From the NCBI GenBank assembly GCA_021371965.1, contig JAJFVE010000160.1:6176-70175 (forward strand): a stretch of 64,000 bases of DNA, written 5' to 3'. The position numbers and the translations under genes were made by a program. Shown piece after piece: positions 6,572-15,813 of this stretch (the first letter of the stretch is position 1; every line of letters begins with the position of its first letter). The notes below the pieces were generated by a model. It saw nothing but the letters and a program-made list of their open reading frames with translations, was not told the origin of the DNA and did not search any database. The DNA comes from Planctomycetaceae bacterium (GTDB lineage: Bacteria > Planctomycetota > Phycisphaerae > SM23-33).

Positions 6572-8383
6572 ATGCCCCTTGCGCCCCCAGAGGCTTCATG
6601 GCTCAATCGCCTGACCGGCGGTCGCTCGTCAGCCGCCGCTATAGGGCGAGGCGTGGCTGCGGGCCTGTTCGCGGCGGTCACCCCATTTTCGCTTTTCCGT
6701 TTGCCTTTGGCGCTGGTGTTGGCGATCGCGACAAGAGGCAACCTACTGGCAGCATTACTCCCGGCCATCCTGTCACTTGTGCTGGCGCAGGCATGGCTGG
6801 CAGGACTGCAGTTCTCAATAGGCAGTTGGGTCTGGCCTTGGCCAGTCGCCAATTCCGAGCAGGCCACCGAGGCCATTGCCGCTCTCGCACAGCCGTGGCG
6901 ATGGGATGCGTGGGCATGGCTGAGGGAGGAACTGGCCTTCCTCGGATCGATGGACTGGGCGTTTTGGGGGCCACTGATGATGGGGGCACTGCTGACCGGC
7001 CTGGCAGCGGCGGGTGTTGCCTATCCTTCGGCAGTAGTAGCGACCTGGACTTGGCGCGCCAGGCAGGCGCTAAGTCGATTGCGACGTGGCTACCCGGCGC
7101 CAGGCCCACTCGTCCTTCCCCAAGGACCATCGGTGGACTGCCAACTGGCCTTGGCCCGCTATGGTCGCCGCACGGAACGGTTTGCTCAGGCGGCCGGCGT
7201 CAAGCTTCTGGTCGACGGCTGCGAGGCTTTTCCGGAGATGCTTGCCGCTATCGACGCGGCACGGGACACGGTGGACCTTGAGACGTATATATTTGCCGAC
7301 GACCGGACGGGGAGCCGCTTCCGGGATGCGCTGTGCCGCGCCGCTCAGCGAGGTGTGCATGTCCATCTGCTATACGACTACGTCGGAAGCTGGTCGTTGG
7401 GTCGGGACTTCGTACAGCCGCTACTGGATGCGGGTGTCGAAGTTGGGGTATTTCATCCGCCGCTGATCAGGCGGCCGGTGTGGGCGTTCAATCTGCGCAA
7501 CCACCGCAAGACTCTCATCGTGGATGGAGAGGTGGTAATCACCGGAGGACTGAACATCGGCGATGACTATGCGTCGGTTGAGGATGGCGGGGCGGGCTGG
7601 AGGGACACGCATGTCCGGATCGACAGTTCGGAAATAGCCGATCGCGCTGAGCAGGCGTTCCAGTTCGCCTGGCGTCGAGGCATAGCGTATGGCGAATCTA
7701 TCAGTCGCCGGCGACGCCTGCGGGCAGCCATCCGGAGAGTCCTTCGCACGCGCGGCACGGACTATAGTATGGACGAGGTCCTGAGCACGAACAAGCCTCT
7801 TCGGTCGACCAGGAGCGGGCCCTGCGAGGGTGACGGCATAGCCCTGCAGCTGCTGGGAAACCGTGAGTTCGGAAGCCGCAATCGCATCTACCAGTCCTAT
7901 CTCCGTGCCATCCGAAGCGCCCGCAGATACATCCTGATGGAGAATGCCTACTTCATTCCCAACCGGGCCGTGCGTCGGGCCCTGGCCAAGGCCGCAGCAC
8001 GAGGTGTGCTGGTCGCCGTCGCGGTCGCTCGGGACAGCGACGTCAGGATCGCTGCCTGCGCGTCCCGCTATCTCTACAGCCGCCTGCTTTGGTCAGGCAT
8101 ACGGCTGTTTGAATGGCCATGTACGATGCTGCACGCCAAGACAGCGGTGATCGACGACGTTTGGGCCATAGTGGGCAGCTACAACTTTGACCACCGGAGT
8201 CAGCACCACCAACTCGAATCCGCCGCCGTGGTGGTGAACGAGGACTTTGCACGTTGCTTGCGGAACCAGACGATGGCCGATCTGGCTAAGTGTCACGAGG
8301 TCACTCTGGAAGAACACGAGTCGCGACCCATCTGGCGGATGGCGATGGAATCGGCAGCGTATCTCTTCAGGCACTGGCTGTAA
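6572..8383 (+). CDS. DUF2062-phospholipase D (cardiolipin synthase-like) fusion
   Basis: A 603-residue membrane protein. Residues about 15-165 resemble DUF2062: a hydrophobic region with GRGVAAGLFAAVTPF, several membrane spans and a final span near LLTGLAAAGVAYPSAV. The rest is a two-domain phospholipase D: HKD motif 1 NHRKTLIVDGEVVITGG at about residue 310 and motif 2 LHAKTAVIDDVWAIVGSYNFD at about 520, as in cardiolipin synthases, which join phosphatidyl groups in the membrane. Both HKD motifs are intact, so activity is likely. The ribosome site is weak (GGTGA), but there is no better in-frame start. Cardiolipin synthases usually have two plain N-terminal spans; the DUF2062 domain is unusual. 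Confidence 0.85.
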   Translation: MPLAPPEASWLNRLTGGRSSAAAIGRGVAAGLFAAVTPFSLFRLPLALVLAIATRGNLLAALLPAILSLVLAQAWLAGLQFSIGSWVWPWPVANSEQATEAIAALAQPWRWDAWAWLREELAFLGSMDWAFWGPLMMGALLTGLAAAGVAYPSAVVATWTWRARQALSRLRRGYPAPGPLVLPQGPSVDCQLALARYGRRTERFAQAAGVKLLVDGCEAFPEMLAAIDAARDTVDLETYIFADDRTGSRFRDALCRAAQRGVHVHLLYDYVGSWSLGRDFVQPLLDAGVEVGVFHPPLIRRPVWAFNLRNHRKTLIVDGEVVITGGLNIGDDYASVEDGGAGWRDTHVRIDSSEIADRAEQAFQFAWRRGIAYGESISRRRRLRAAIRRVLRTRGTDYSMDEVLSTNKPLRSTRSGPCEGDGIALQLLGNREFGSRNRIYQSYLRAIRSARRYILMENAYFIPNRAVRRALAKAAARGVLVAVAVARDSDVRIAACASRYLYSRLLWSGIRLFEWPCTMLHAKTAVIDDVWAIVGSYNFDHRSQHHQLESAAVVVNEDFARCLRNQTMADLAKCHEVTLEEHESRPIWRMAMESAAYLFRHWL

Positions 8384-8464
8384 AGCGACGTGGCTTTTGT
8401 CGTTGCCGTTCCTGGCATGAGCAGATTCACCGTTGTGGTACTGTGCCGACAGACCCACCGAAGA

Positions 8465-8725
8465 CTAACGGGCAGTCAATCGCGATGCGATCCACTTCTC
8501 AATTCCAACGACCAGGTAGATCACAAGTCCAGCTCCCAAGACACGGATCCACGCCCCCAGCCCGATCGGAGCTGAGTGAAAGAGCGCGTTCATGAACGCA
8601 ACGTAGGTGAAGGCCATCTGCAGTCCTACCATGGCGGCAATGCCGATCCATATCCAAGGATTCGAGAATAGCCCAACCGATAGCATGGAGCGTGTGAGGG
8701 AACGGCAATTCAGTAGGTAGAACGC
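8465..8725 (-). pseudogene. 3' fragment of a P-type cation ATPase
   Basis: The minus strand encodes, without an upstream gene body, the C-terminal membrane domain of a P-type ATPase: AFYLLNCRSLTRS, then FSNPWIWIGIAAM, FTYVAFMNALF, and VVGIEKWIASRL. About 86 residues remain. The fragment stops abruptly at about 8725, where a truncated MFS coding sequence begins on the same strand in another frame. The rest of the ATPase is not in the neighbourhood; the intact ATPase at 10097-12751 is a different protein and strand. Confidence 0.85.
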
Positions 8726-9675
8726 GCCACGCTACCAGGCAATAGCAGCAGCGATAGCGTCAGCACCTGCGCGGCTCCGCAAGTGATCAGGCCCAGGCGG
8801 TGCCCGAGGCGGTCTCCGATCCGTCCCAGCACCAAGTTTGCGACGGCCATGGCAATCGACATCGCGCCGCCGCAGGCCACAACGGTTCCGCTGTCGAGTC
8901 GGCCCTCGCCGTCGGAGCTGAAATGCACCGCCACCAGCGGCAGCATGCAGAACCCGCCGGTGGCCAGGATTCGCCCCACCAGGAACGAGCGGAAGTTGGA
9001 GTCCTTCAGGCTGGCGGTGAACCGCGCGAAGATCTGGCCCGTCGTCATGCGCGGCGACGACGGCGCCTCGGCATGCGGTTCGCGAATCATCGCATAGAAG
9101 GTCATCGATACCAGCGATATGACCGCGGCCGCCAGATACAGCACCGCGTAGATGCCGGTGCCCGGGTACCGTTCAATTAGCCACCCCGCCAGCAGTTGGC
9201 CGCCAGTGGCCGCAAGGGCAAACCCCGCCCACGCCACGCCAAGAACCCTGCCGCGAATAGAGGCCGGAAATAGCCAAGCGAGCCAGTCCATCCAGGCCGG
9301 GACGACGGCCCCGACCAGCAGCAGCGGCAGGGCGAAGCACCCCATCAAGGCCCAGCGGGTGGCCTGTGGGCCAAGGCGGTCCGCCAGAAGGATTGCCACT
9401 GCCGACATCGCCAGGCATGGCGCAAAGGCCACCATGTGCCAGACCACCAGCACGCCCTTGCGCCGGCGGCCGGGCTGAAACAGGTACACCCCCAGCAGTT
9501 GCGGCAGAATGAGCACGCCGCCGTCGATCGCCGCGATCGCCCCGATCATCTGCTCTCCGGCGCCCAGGCGTTTGAGCAGCACCACCAGCACCGTCATTGA
9601 CGAGACCATTGCGGTCATCAATCATGACTCGCCGATGGCGTTGTAGGTTGCATTACGAAACTCAAGCTGATCCAT
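8726..9675 (-). pseudogene. decayed MFS transporter, truncated copy
   Basis: This is a degraded copy of the MFS transporter at 37005-38264; the translated parts are nearly identical over about 300 residues. From the ATG at 9673-9675 it reads MDQLEFRNATYNAIGES, then a TGA stop and a loss of two codons relative to the intact copy, and continues in the same frame from LMTAMVSSM. At the other end it matches up to LLLLPGSVA and then breaks at the junction with the ATPase fragment; the last spans are missing. It has an in-frame stop and a lost 3' end, so it is not functional. Confidence 0.9.
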
Positions 9676-9803
9676 GCGACCCATCTCGCTTGCTCCCGCA
9701 GAATGCGGTTCTCTTCCCTGAAATACTCGATAACCTCCTGCTGCTGGCGGTTTATCCACCCCGCCAGCGCCACCATGATGAACTGCCATGGTGTTTGGGC
9801 CAT
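9676..9803 (-). mobile_element. N-terminal remnant of a transposase/integrase
   Basis: From the ATG at 9801-9803 the minus strand encodes MAQTPWQFIMVALAGWINR and then QQQEVIEYFREENRILREQ, which I recognise as the start of planctomycete integrase-type transposases. It stops matching just before the MFS start. The same remnant precedes the second MFS copy, so it moved or was duplicated together with it. Confidence 0.65.
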
Positions 9804-10096
9804 AAGGACGGGGATCGTAGCGGCGGGCAGCCATACGTGGCAAGGGGTGGATGAAATGTGTAGGCCCGCGGGATCTCGGGCGGGCGGTTGTCTTCGCGCA
9901 TCGGCATCGTCTCCAATGCGCGCCACGCAGGGCGTGTGTTGGGTTATGCATGTCGTGCGATGGAAAGCTATCCGCTTCACCAGCACGATCCATGCTCCTT
10001 GTCGGGCAAGCAAGAAACGAGTATTATCCGATCCGCAGTAGTGTCGAGTCTTAATGCCGACATCAGCACGACGATCGGAGAACCGGAGACCGTTTC
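9804..10096. other. intergenic region upstream of the cation ATPase
   Basis: About 290 bases. The first part (to about 9872) is homologous to the region upstream of the transposase remnant at 36814-36878; homology stops near GATCCCGCGGGCCTAC (read on the minus strand). The rest should carry the ATPase promoter; no clear -35/-10 pair stands out. GGAG at about 10089 is the ATPase ribosome site. Confidence 0.5.
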
Positions 10097-12751
10097 ATGA
10101 ATGCAGTGTCGCAGCAGAACTGGCACGTCCTGGATTCGGATCAGGTCCTGCAGGCCCTGGAGGTCGACACGGCAGAGGGTCTGCCAAGCGAGGAGGCTCG
10201 GGATCGCCTGAAGGCACACGGCAAGAACCGTCTGCCCGAGAAACCGCCACGTTCATCCTGGCTGCTGTTTTTGGACCAGTTCAAGGGGGCCCTGGTCCTG
10301 GTGCTTTTCGGCGCAGCCATACTGGCAGCCGTCGTGGGCGACGCCAAGGATGCCGTGGTCATCCTGGTGGTCGTTCTGGTCAATGCCATCCTCGGTTTCA
10401 TTCAGGAGCATCGCGCGGAACGGTCGCTCGCCGCACTCAAGAAGATGCTCGCCCCAGAGGCGGAGGTCCGTCGGGATGGCACGTCGCGCATGGTGTCGGC
10501 AGATGAGTTGGTGCCGGGCGACATTGTGCTGCTCGATGCGGGCGATCGGGTCCCCGCTGACGGGCGTGTCTTGGCCGCCCACGGCCTGGAAGTCGATGAA
10601 TCATCACTGTCGGGCGAGTCTCACACTGTTGGCAAGCACCCGGCGGCCCTGGCCGATCCGGCCAAGGTGCTTGCCGAACGGGTAAACATGCTCTACCTCA
10701 ATACCGTGGTGACGCGGGGGAGAGGCGAGATGGTCGTCACGGGGACCGGCCCTCAGACGGAAATGGGCCGTATTGCGACCATGCTGGCAGAGTCGGAGAA
10801 GGTCCGAACGCCGCTGCAGGTTCAGCTCGACGCTTTGGGCAAACGGCTGGCCGTGATTGCGTCGATCGTGATCGTCATCATGCTTGCCCAGAACCTGCTG
10901 CGCGGCGAGCCGCTCGTGGCGATGGTGATGACCGCCATCTCCCTGGCGGTCGCGGCCATCCCCGAGGGATTGCCGGCCGTGGTCACGGTAACCCTGGCAC
11001 TGGGGCTACACCGCATGGCCCGGCGGCGGGCGCTGGTCAAGCGGCTGGCAGCGGTGGAGACACTGGGCTGCACATCCACCATCTGCACCGATAAGACCGG
11101 CACGCTGACCCTCAACCAGATGACTGCGCGGGCGCTGCATGTGCGGGGGCATGATCTTCCCGTCAGCGGCGAGGGGTACGAGGCCAACGGGACCATCGAC
11201 AATCTCGAGGAAGTGGACTTGGAGCCCCTGCTCCTCACGGCGTGCCTGTGCAATGACGCACATATTCGGGCCGGACAGGTCATCGGGGATCCCATGGAAG
11301 GCGCGCTGAAGGTGCTGGCGACCAAGGGCGGGGTGGACGCAGATACCGTGATCGACCGCATGCCGCGTGTCGCCGAGGTACCCTTTGACTCGGCCCACAA
11401 GTTTATGGCGACATTCCATCTTGAGGGGGACCGCGTTCGGCTTTTCGCCAAGGGCGCTCCCGACGTCCTGCTGGATCGCAGCAGCCGCTACCTCGCCCAA
11501 GAGGGCGAACGGCACCTGGACGCCGAAAGCCGCGCGCTGCTGGCCGCTGCCAACGAGGCCCTGGCCGGCGGGGGGCTTCGCGTCCTGGGCGTCGCCGTGT
11601 CTGCGCTGCCCGCCGCCGGCTTTGATCCGGCGGGCGATCTGATGGCACGGGTAAGTGAGCTCACCTACGTCGGCCATATCGGGCTCATGGACCCGCCGCG
11701 AGCCGAGGTACGGGATGCCATCCGGCTATGCAGACAGGCGGGCATCCAGGTGAGGATGATCACCGGTGACCAGAAGATCACCGCAGCCGCTATCGCCCGC
11801 GAACTGCAGATTAAAGGCGAAGCGGTGACCTCCGCCGAGCTCATCGCGATGGATGATGCGTCGCTTCTTGACCGTATCGACGCCATCGGCGTGTTCGCGC
11901 GTGTCACGCCGGAACAGAAGGTCCGCTTGGTCAAGGCGATGCGGTCCCGCGGCCATGTCGTGGCCATGACGGGAGACGGGGTGAACGATGCGCCCGCGCT
12001 CAAATCCGCTGACATCGGGGTCGCGATGGGCATTACGGGCACGGACGTCGCCAAGGAGTCGGCGACCATGGTACTCACGGACGACAATTTCGCGACCATC
12101 GTCAGTGCAGTTGAGGAAGGGCGAGCCATCTACGACAACATCGTCAAGTTCGTGCGCTTTCAGTTGTCAACGAACTTCGGGGCGCTCCTGTCGGTCTTCT
12201 CAGCCCCGTTTCTGGGCCTGCCGCTGCCGTTCAACCCCATCCAGATCCTGTGGGTCAACATCATCATGGACGGCCCGCCCGCCATGGCCTTGGGCAGCGA
12301 CCCGGCGAGGCCTGGCATCATGAGCGAACCGCCGCGGCCGCGGAATGCGCGCATCCTGACCCTTGGCCGAACCGCCCACCTCGCGGCTTTTGGCGTCGTC
12401 ATGGCGGCAGGTACCCTCGGGCTGCTCCGGTGGGCGACGCACCATGGCCAAGCTGAAGAAGCCGCAACGCTTGCCTTCACGACGTTCGTCCTGTTCCAGG
12501 TCTTCAACGTCTTCAACGCCCGCTTCGAGCATCGGTCGACGTTCAACTCGCATTTCCTGCGCAATCGCTGGCTGTGGATGTCGCTGGTGGCTGTCTTACT
12601 GCTCCAGGTGCTAGTAGTACACTGGGTCCCGGCCCAGCGCGTGTTCGGCACGACGGATCTCAGCCTGAACAGCTGGCTGCTGGCCGTCGCGGTTGCCGCA
12701 TCCATCCTGGTGCTTGAAGAAGCCAGGAAGCTGGTTTGGAGACCCCGCTGA
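10097..12751 (+). CDS. cation-translocating P-type ATPase, SERCA-like (type IIA)
   Basis: An 884-residue ion pump that couples ATP hydrolysis to cation export, most likely calcium. The phosphorylated aspartate is D332 in DKTGTLT. The membrane motif VAAIPEGLPAVVTVTLALG (M4) and NIIMDGPPAMALG (M6) carry the acidic residues that bind calcium in SERCA-type pumps. The hinge MTGDGVNDAPAL and the nucleotide-domain KGAPDVLL are present. The actuator loop reads SGES instead of the common TGES. GGAGACC precedes the ATG. DUF2294 genes follow at 9 bases and further on. Length is normal for the family; the exact ion is inferred from M4/M6. Confidence 0.9.
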   Translation: MNAVSQQNWHVLDSDQVLQALEVDTAEGLPSEEARDRLKAHGKNRLPEKPPRSSWLLFLDQFKGALVLVLFGAAILAAVVGDAKDAVVILVVVLVNAILGFIQEHRAERSLAALKKMLAPEAEVRRDGTSRMVSADELVPGDIVLLDAGDRVPADGRVLAAHGLEVDESSLSGESHTVGKHPAALADPAKVLAERVNMLYLNTVVTRGRGEMVVTGTGPQTEMGRIATMLAESEKVRTPLQVQLDALGKRLAVIASIVIVIMLAQNLLRGEPLVAMVMTAISLAVAAIPEGLPAVVTVTLALGLHRMARRRALVKRLAAVETLGCTSTICTDKTGTLTLNQMTARALHVRGHDLPVSGEGYEANGTIDNLEEVDLEPLLLTACLCNDAHIRAGQVIGDPMEGALKVLATKGGVDADTVIDRMPRVAEVPFDSAHKFMATFHLEGDRVRLFAKGAPDVLLDRSSRYLAQEGERHLDAESRALLAAANEALAGGGLRVLGVAVSALPAAGFDPAGDLMARVSELTYVGHIGLMDPPRAEVRDAIRLCRQAGIQVRMITGDQKITAAAIARELQIKGEAVTSAELIAMDDASLLDRIDAIGVFARVTPEQKVRLVKAMRSRGHVVAMTGDGVNDAPALKSADIGVAMGITGTDVAKESATMVLTDDNFATIVSAVEEGRAIYDNIVKFVRFQLSTNFGALLSVFSAPFLGLPLPFNPIQILWVNIIMDGPPAMALGSDPARPGIMSEPPRPRNARILTLGRTAHLAAFGVVMAAGTLGLLRWATHHGQAEEAATLAFTTFVLFQVFNVFNARFEHRSTFNSHFLRNRWLWMSLVAVLLLQVLVVHWVPAQRVFGTTDLSLNSWLLAVAVAASILVLEEARKLVWRPR

Positions 12752-12760
12752 CCGACGACA

Positions 12761-13144
12761 ATGAAGACAAAGGGACAACTTGAGACCGAGATTAGCGAAG
12801 CCGTCATCCGCTTCGAGCGGGAATTCATGGGGCGAGGCCCGGAGGAGACGAGGGCGTACATCATCGACGACATGGTCCTGGTACGCTTGCGAGGCGTGCT
12901 GACGCCCGCCGAGAAGAACCTGGCGACAATCGATTCCAGTGCCCACGGCAGGGCGCTGATCAAGCAGGTGCGGATCGAACTACTCGAAAAGGCCCGAGGC
13001 ATGCTGGAGGTAATCATCCAGGACATCACCGGGCGCAAGATGCAGAGCCTGCACACGGATATCAGCACCACGACCGGAGAGCGCGTCATCATCTTCACGC
13101 TGGACGGAAGTCCGCTGATCGAGAAACCCGAGGCTGGCAAGTAG
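12761..13144 (+). CDS. DUF2294 family protein 1
   Basis: A 127-residue protein of the DUF2294 family, recognised from EISEAVIRFEREFMGRGPEE, DDMVLVRLRGVLTPAEK, LIKQVRIELLEKAR and HTDISTTTGERVIIFTL. The function of the family is not established. It starts nine bases after the ATPase stop codon and may be co-transcribed with it. A second, more divergent DUF2294 gene lies 362 bases further downstream. Confidence 0.85.
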   Translation: MKTKGQLETEISEAVIRFEREFMGRGPEETRAYIIDDMVLVRLRGVLTPAEKNLATIDSSAHGRALIKQVRIELLEKARGMLEVIIQDITGRKMQSLHTDISTTTGERVIIFTLDGSPLIEKPEAGK

Positions 13145-13506
13145 GCCCACGAATTTGCTTGACCCGCCCGGAGACAATAGGCATACTACCGTCCGTCCTG
13201 ATATAGGCGGATTGACAGGGGGTCGCTGCGAGGCGACCTGCTGAACAGATAGGCCGGTGGACCGTCTGATGTTATGAGACTGTCGCCGGCTTTTTTCATT
13301 CGCCTCCAAATAGCACAAGTGCGTTGACGGCGACCCGAAAGGGTGGCCGCGCAAATCACGGGCCAAGGCGTTTTTCCCCTCGGAGGCGTTGGCCATCTCC
13401 CTTGGGCCGCTCTCTGACGATATGCCCCTGGCTCGTTTTTGCCCATCGCGCCTGCTTGTCACCATCGGGTAAGGCTACTGGCCGATTTGCGAAACGAGAT
13501 ATCAGC
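13145..13506. other. structured intergenic region between two DUF2294 genes
   Basis: 362 bases with no gene. TTGACC at about 13158 and TTGACA at about 13212 are possible -35 elements. Two hairpins follow: GGTCGC/GCGACC at 13221-13238 and a longer one at 13253-13290 ending in a T-run. This could be the end of the ATPase transcript or a short independent RNA. Confidence 0.4.
13253..13296 (+). terminator. hairpin followed by six T
   Basis: GCCGG (13253-13257) pairs with CCGGC (13286-13290), with inner pairing GTCT/AGAC, followed directly by TTTTTT at 13291-13296. It looks like a rho-independent terminator for the ATPase-DUF2294 transcript or for a small RNA beginning at the upstream TTGAC elements. 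Confidence 0.6.
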
Positions 13507-13902
13507 ATGAATGAACAAGAGCAGATGCAAAGCTGCGTCATCGAGGTCGTGACTCGGTTCGAGAACCGCTCCATGGCCATTACGCCCGAGGCGGTGACGG
13601 TCAACCTTTCAGAGCCGTACTTGATCGTCACCTTGCGAGGGGCGATCTGCGAAGCAGAGAGAAGGTACGCACAGGAGCGATCGTCGCGCGAGTTGCTTGA
13701 GAAGCTCTACACGGACGTATTTGACGCCGCGAAATCGGAACTGGAGGGCGCGATAGCAGACATCCTGCGCCGCCGGGTTCAACGGTCGAGGATCACCATC
13801 GACCCGATGCTGGGCGATGCAATACTGACTTTCGTCACCGAGGCGGTCTCAGGGACGAAGAGAACCGAATCCTCAGGCACATTCCAGTCGCATGCTAAAT
13901 GA
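13507..13902 (+). CDS. DUF2294 family protein 2 (divergent)
   Basis: A 131-residue protein with the same plan as the first DUF2294 protein: a helix ending in VVTRFENRSMAI, a strand pair TVNLSEPYLIVTLRGAICEAE, a helix LLEKLYTDVFDAAKSELEGAI and the end ILTFVTEAV. Similarity to the first is moderate. The ATG at 13507 is preferred because the family starts about here; the longer frame upstream crosses the hairpin region. Its stop codon overlaps ATGA with a possible PEPCK start, and PEPCK begins within 20 bases, so it leads the PEPCK operon. Function unknown. Confidence 0.75.
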   Translation: MNEQEQMQSCVIEVVTRFENRSMAITPEAVTVNLSEPYLIVTLRGAICEAERRYAQERSSRELLEKLYTDVFDAAKSELEGAIADILRRRVQRSRITIDPMLGDAILTFVTEAVSGTKRTESSGTFQSHAK

Positions 13903-13916
13903 AAAGGAAAGCTCTT

Positions 13917-15809
13917 ATGGCGGAGACATACGCAGCCCTGCTGAAGTCGAGAATGGACGACGGCAACTACAAAAAGCTTGTTGCGATTGGCAACCCCAAG
14001 CTAGACGCCTTCGTGGCCGATGCCATCGAGTTGTGCGATCCGGAAACCGTGTGGATCAGCACGGACTCGCCAGAGGATATCGAGCACACCCGCCGGATGT
14101 CCGTGACGCTGGGTGAGGAGAAGGCCCTGGCTATCTCGGGGCACACCATTCACTTCGACGGCATGGAGGACCAGGGCCGCGACCGGGAAGTGACCAAGTA
14201 TCTGGTGCCCCAGGGCGAGACACTCAGCCAGGCCCTCAACCAGGCCGAGCGTGGGCAGGGTCTGGCCGAAGTACGAAGTCTCATGAAGGGCGCGATGCGA
14301 GGCCGGACGATGGTGGTCCGCTTCATGACCCTAGGCCCGAACAACTCCGCTTTCAGCGTCCCCTGCGTTGAATGTACTGACTCGTTCTACGTCTCTCACG
14401 CCCTGAACCTCCTGTATCGCCTGGGGTATGAGGAGTTCAAGCGGATGGGCCGGAATGCGCAGTTCTTCGCCACCCTCCACTCCTCGGGCAAAGTCGACGA
14501 GAGAATGGTCAGTGCCGATCCGGGCAAGAAACGCATATACATCGACTACACCACCGACACGGTCTATACCGTCAACACGCAATATGCAGGCAACACGGTG
14601 GGCCTCAAGAAGCTGGCGCTGCGGCTGGCGATTCGCAAGGCCGACCGTGAAGGCTGGCTGGCCGAGCACATGTTCCTCTCTGGCGTGCATGGCAAGGGCG
14701 GCCGCAAGACCTACCTGGCCGGCGCGTTCCCCAGCGCCTGCGGCAAGACTTCCACGGCCATGCTGCCCGGCGAGACCATCCTGGGCGACGACATCGCGTA
14801 CTTCCGGGCAGTGAACGGCAAGTGTATGGCCGCCAACGCCGAGGCGGGCATCTTCGGGATCATCCAGGATGTCAGCGCCAAGGGCGACCCGGCCATCTGG
14901 GATGTGCTGACCAAGCCCGGCGAGGTGATCTTCTCCAACGTGCTGGTCAAGGACGGCAAGCCTTACTGGCTAGGCATGGGCGAAGAACCGGCAGCCGATG
15001 GCGAGAACTTCTCCGGCGCGTGGCACAAGGGCAAGAAGGACGCCAAGGGGGTTGACATTCCCTGTGCACACAAGAACGCTCGATATGCCGTAACGCTGAG
15101 GGCACTGAAGAACTGCGATAGCGAGTTGGATACCCCTGAAGGCATCGAGTTGTCGGGCATCATGTACGGCGGGCGTGATGCCAAGGCTTACGTGCCCGTC
15201 CAGCAAAGCTTCGACTGGGCACATGGGATTGTCGCCTACGGCGCGTCCCTGGAAACCGAAACGACCTTCGCCACCATCGGCAAGGAAGGCGTGCCCGAAA
15301 TCAATCTCATGAGCATTCAGGACTTCGTAGCCATCTCCCTGGGCAAGTATGTTCGAAACAATCTGGAATTCGCCAGGAAGCTCACGAATCCGCCGCTTGT
15401 ATTCGGCGTGAACTACTTCCTGCGCGACACGGATGGCAAGTTCGTCAACGGCGTCCGCGACAAACACGTGTGGGTGAAGTGGATGGAGCAGCGCGTGCAT
15501 GGCGAAGTGGGCTGCCTGACATCGCCGACAGGGCACATTCCGTGTTTTGAAGACCTCCACCGCCTTTTCAAGGACGTGCTGGCTAAGGACTACTCGCCAG
15601 AGGACTACGCCAGACAGTTCACCATCCGGGTCTGCGAAAATCTGGCCAAGCTCGACCGGGTCGAAAAGTTCCACCGAGATATCGAGGACGCTCCAGCCGA
15701 GGTCTTCACAGTCCTTGCCGCACAACGCAGACGCCTGCTCGACGCTCAGCGTCGCTTTGGCGACATGATCTCCCCCGAGTGCCTGTTTCGAGAGGAAGCG
15801 AGACGATAA
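13917..15809 (+). CDS. pckG: phosphoenolpyruvate carboxykinase (GTP)
   Basis: A 630-residue GTP-dependent PEP carboxykinase, which interconverts oxaloacetate and phosphoenolpyruvate with GTP/GDP. The P-loop FPSACGKTSTAMLPG (near residue 270) contains the cysteine typical of the GTP type. Other family motifs are MRGRTMVVRFMTLGP, CVECTDSFYVSHALN, GDDIAYFRAVNGKCMA and NYFLRDTDGKF. The start at 13917 is chosen because AAGGAAAG precedes it at good spacing; the ATG at 13899, overlapping the previous stop, would add six residues. It opens a run with an aminotransferase, a citrate/homocitrate synthase-like enzyme and shikimate-pathway genes, so it may supply PEP for DAHP synthesis or connect oxaloacetate to a citrate route. 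Confidence 0.95.
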   Translation: MAETYAALLKSRMDDGNYKKLVAIGNPKLDAFVADAIELCDPETVWISTDSPEDIEHTRRMSVTLGEEKALAISGHTIHFDGMEDQGRDREVTKYLVPQGETLSQALNQAERGQGLAEVRSLMKGAMRGRTMVVRFMTLGPNNSAFSVPCVECTDSFYVSHALNLLYRLGYEEFKRMGRNAQFFATLHSSGKVDERMVSADPGKKRIYIDYTTDTVYTVNTQYAGNTVGLKKLALRLAIRKADREGWLAEHMFLSGVHGKGGRKTYLAGAFPSACGKTSTAMLPGETILGDDIAYFRAVNGKCMAANAEAGIFGIIQDVSAKGDPAIWDVLTKPGEVIFSNVLVKDGKPYWLGMGEEPAADGENFSGAWHKGKKDAKGVDIPCAHKNARYAVTLRALKNCDSELDTPEGIELSGIMYGGRDAKAYVPVQQSFDWAHGIVAYGASLETETTFATIGKEGVPEINLMSIQDFVAISLGKYVRNNLEFARKLTNPPLVFGVNYFLRDTDGKFVNGVRDKHVWVKWMEQRVHGEVGCLTSPTGHIPCFEDLHRLFKDVLAKDYSPEDYARQFTIRVCENLAKLDRVEKFHRDIEDAPAEVFTVLAAQRRRLLDAQRRFGDMISPECLFREEARR

Positions 15810-15813
15810 CCCA

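Noticed and set aside
13899..13916. Upstream ATG of PEPCK (MKRKAL...)
   Set aside because: The next ATG at 13917 has the better ribosome site; the difference of six residues is noted in the entry.
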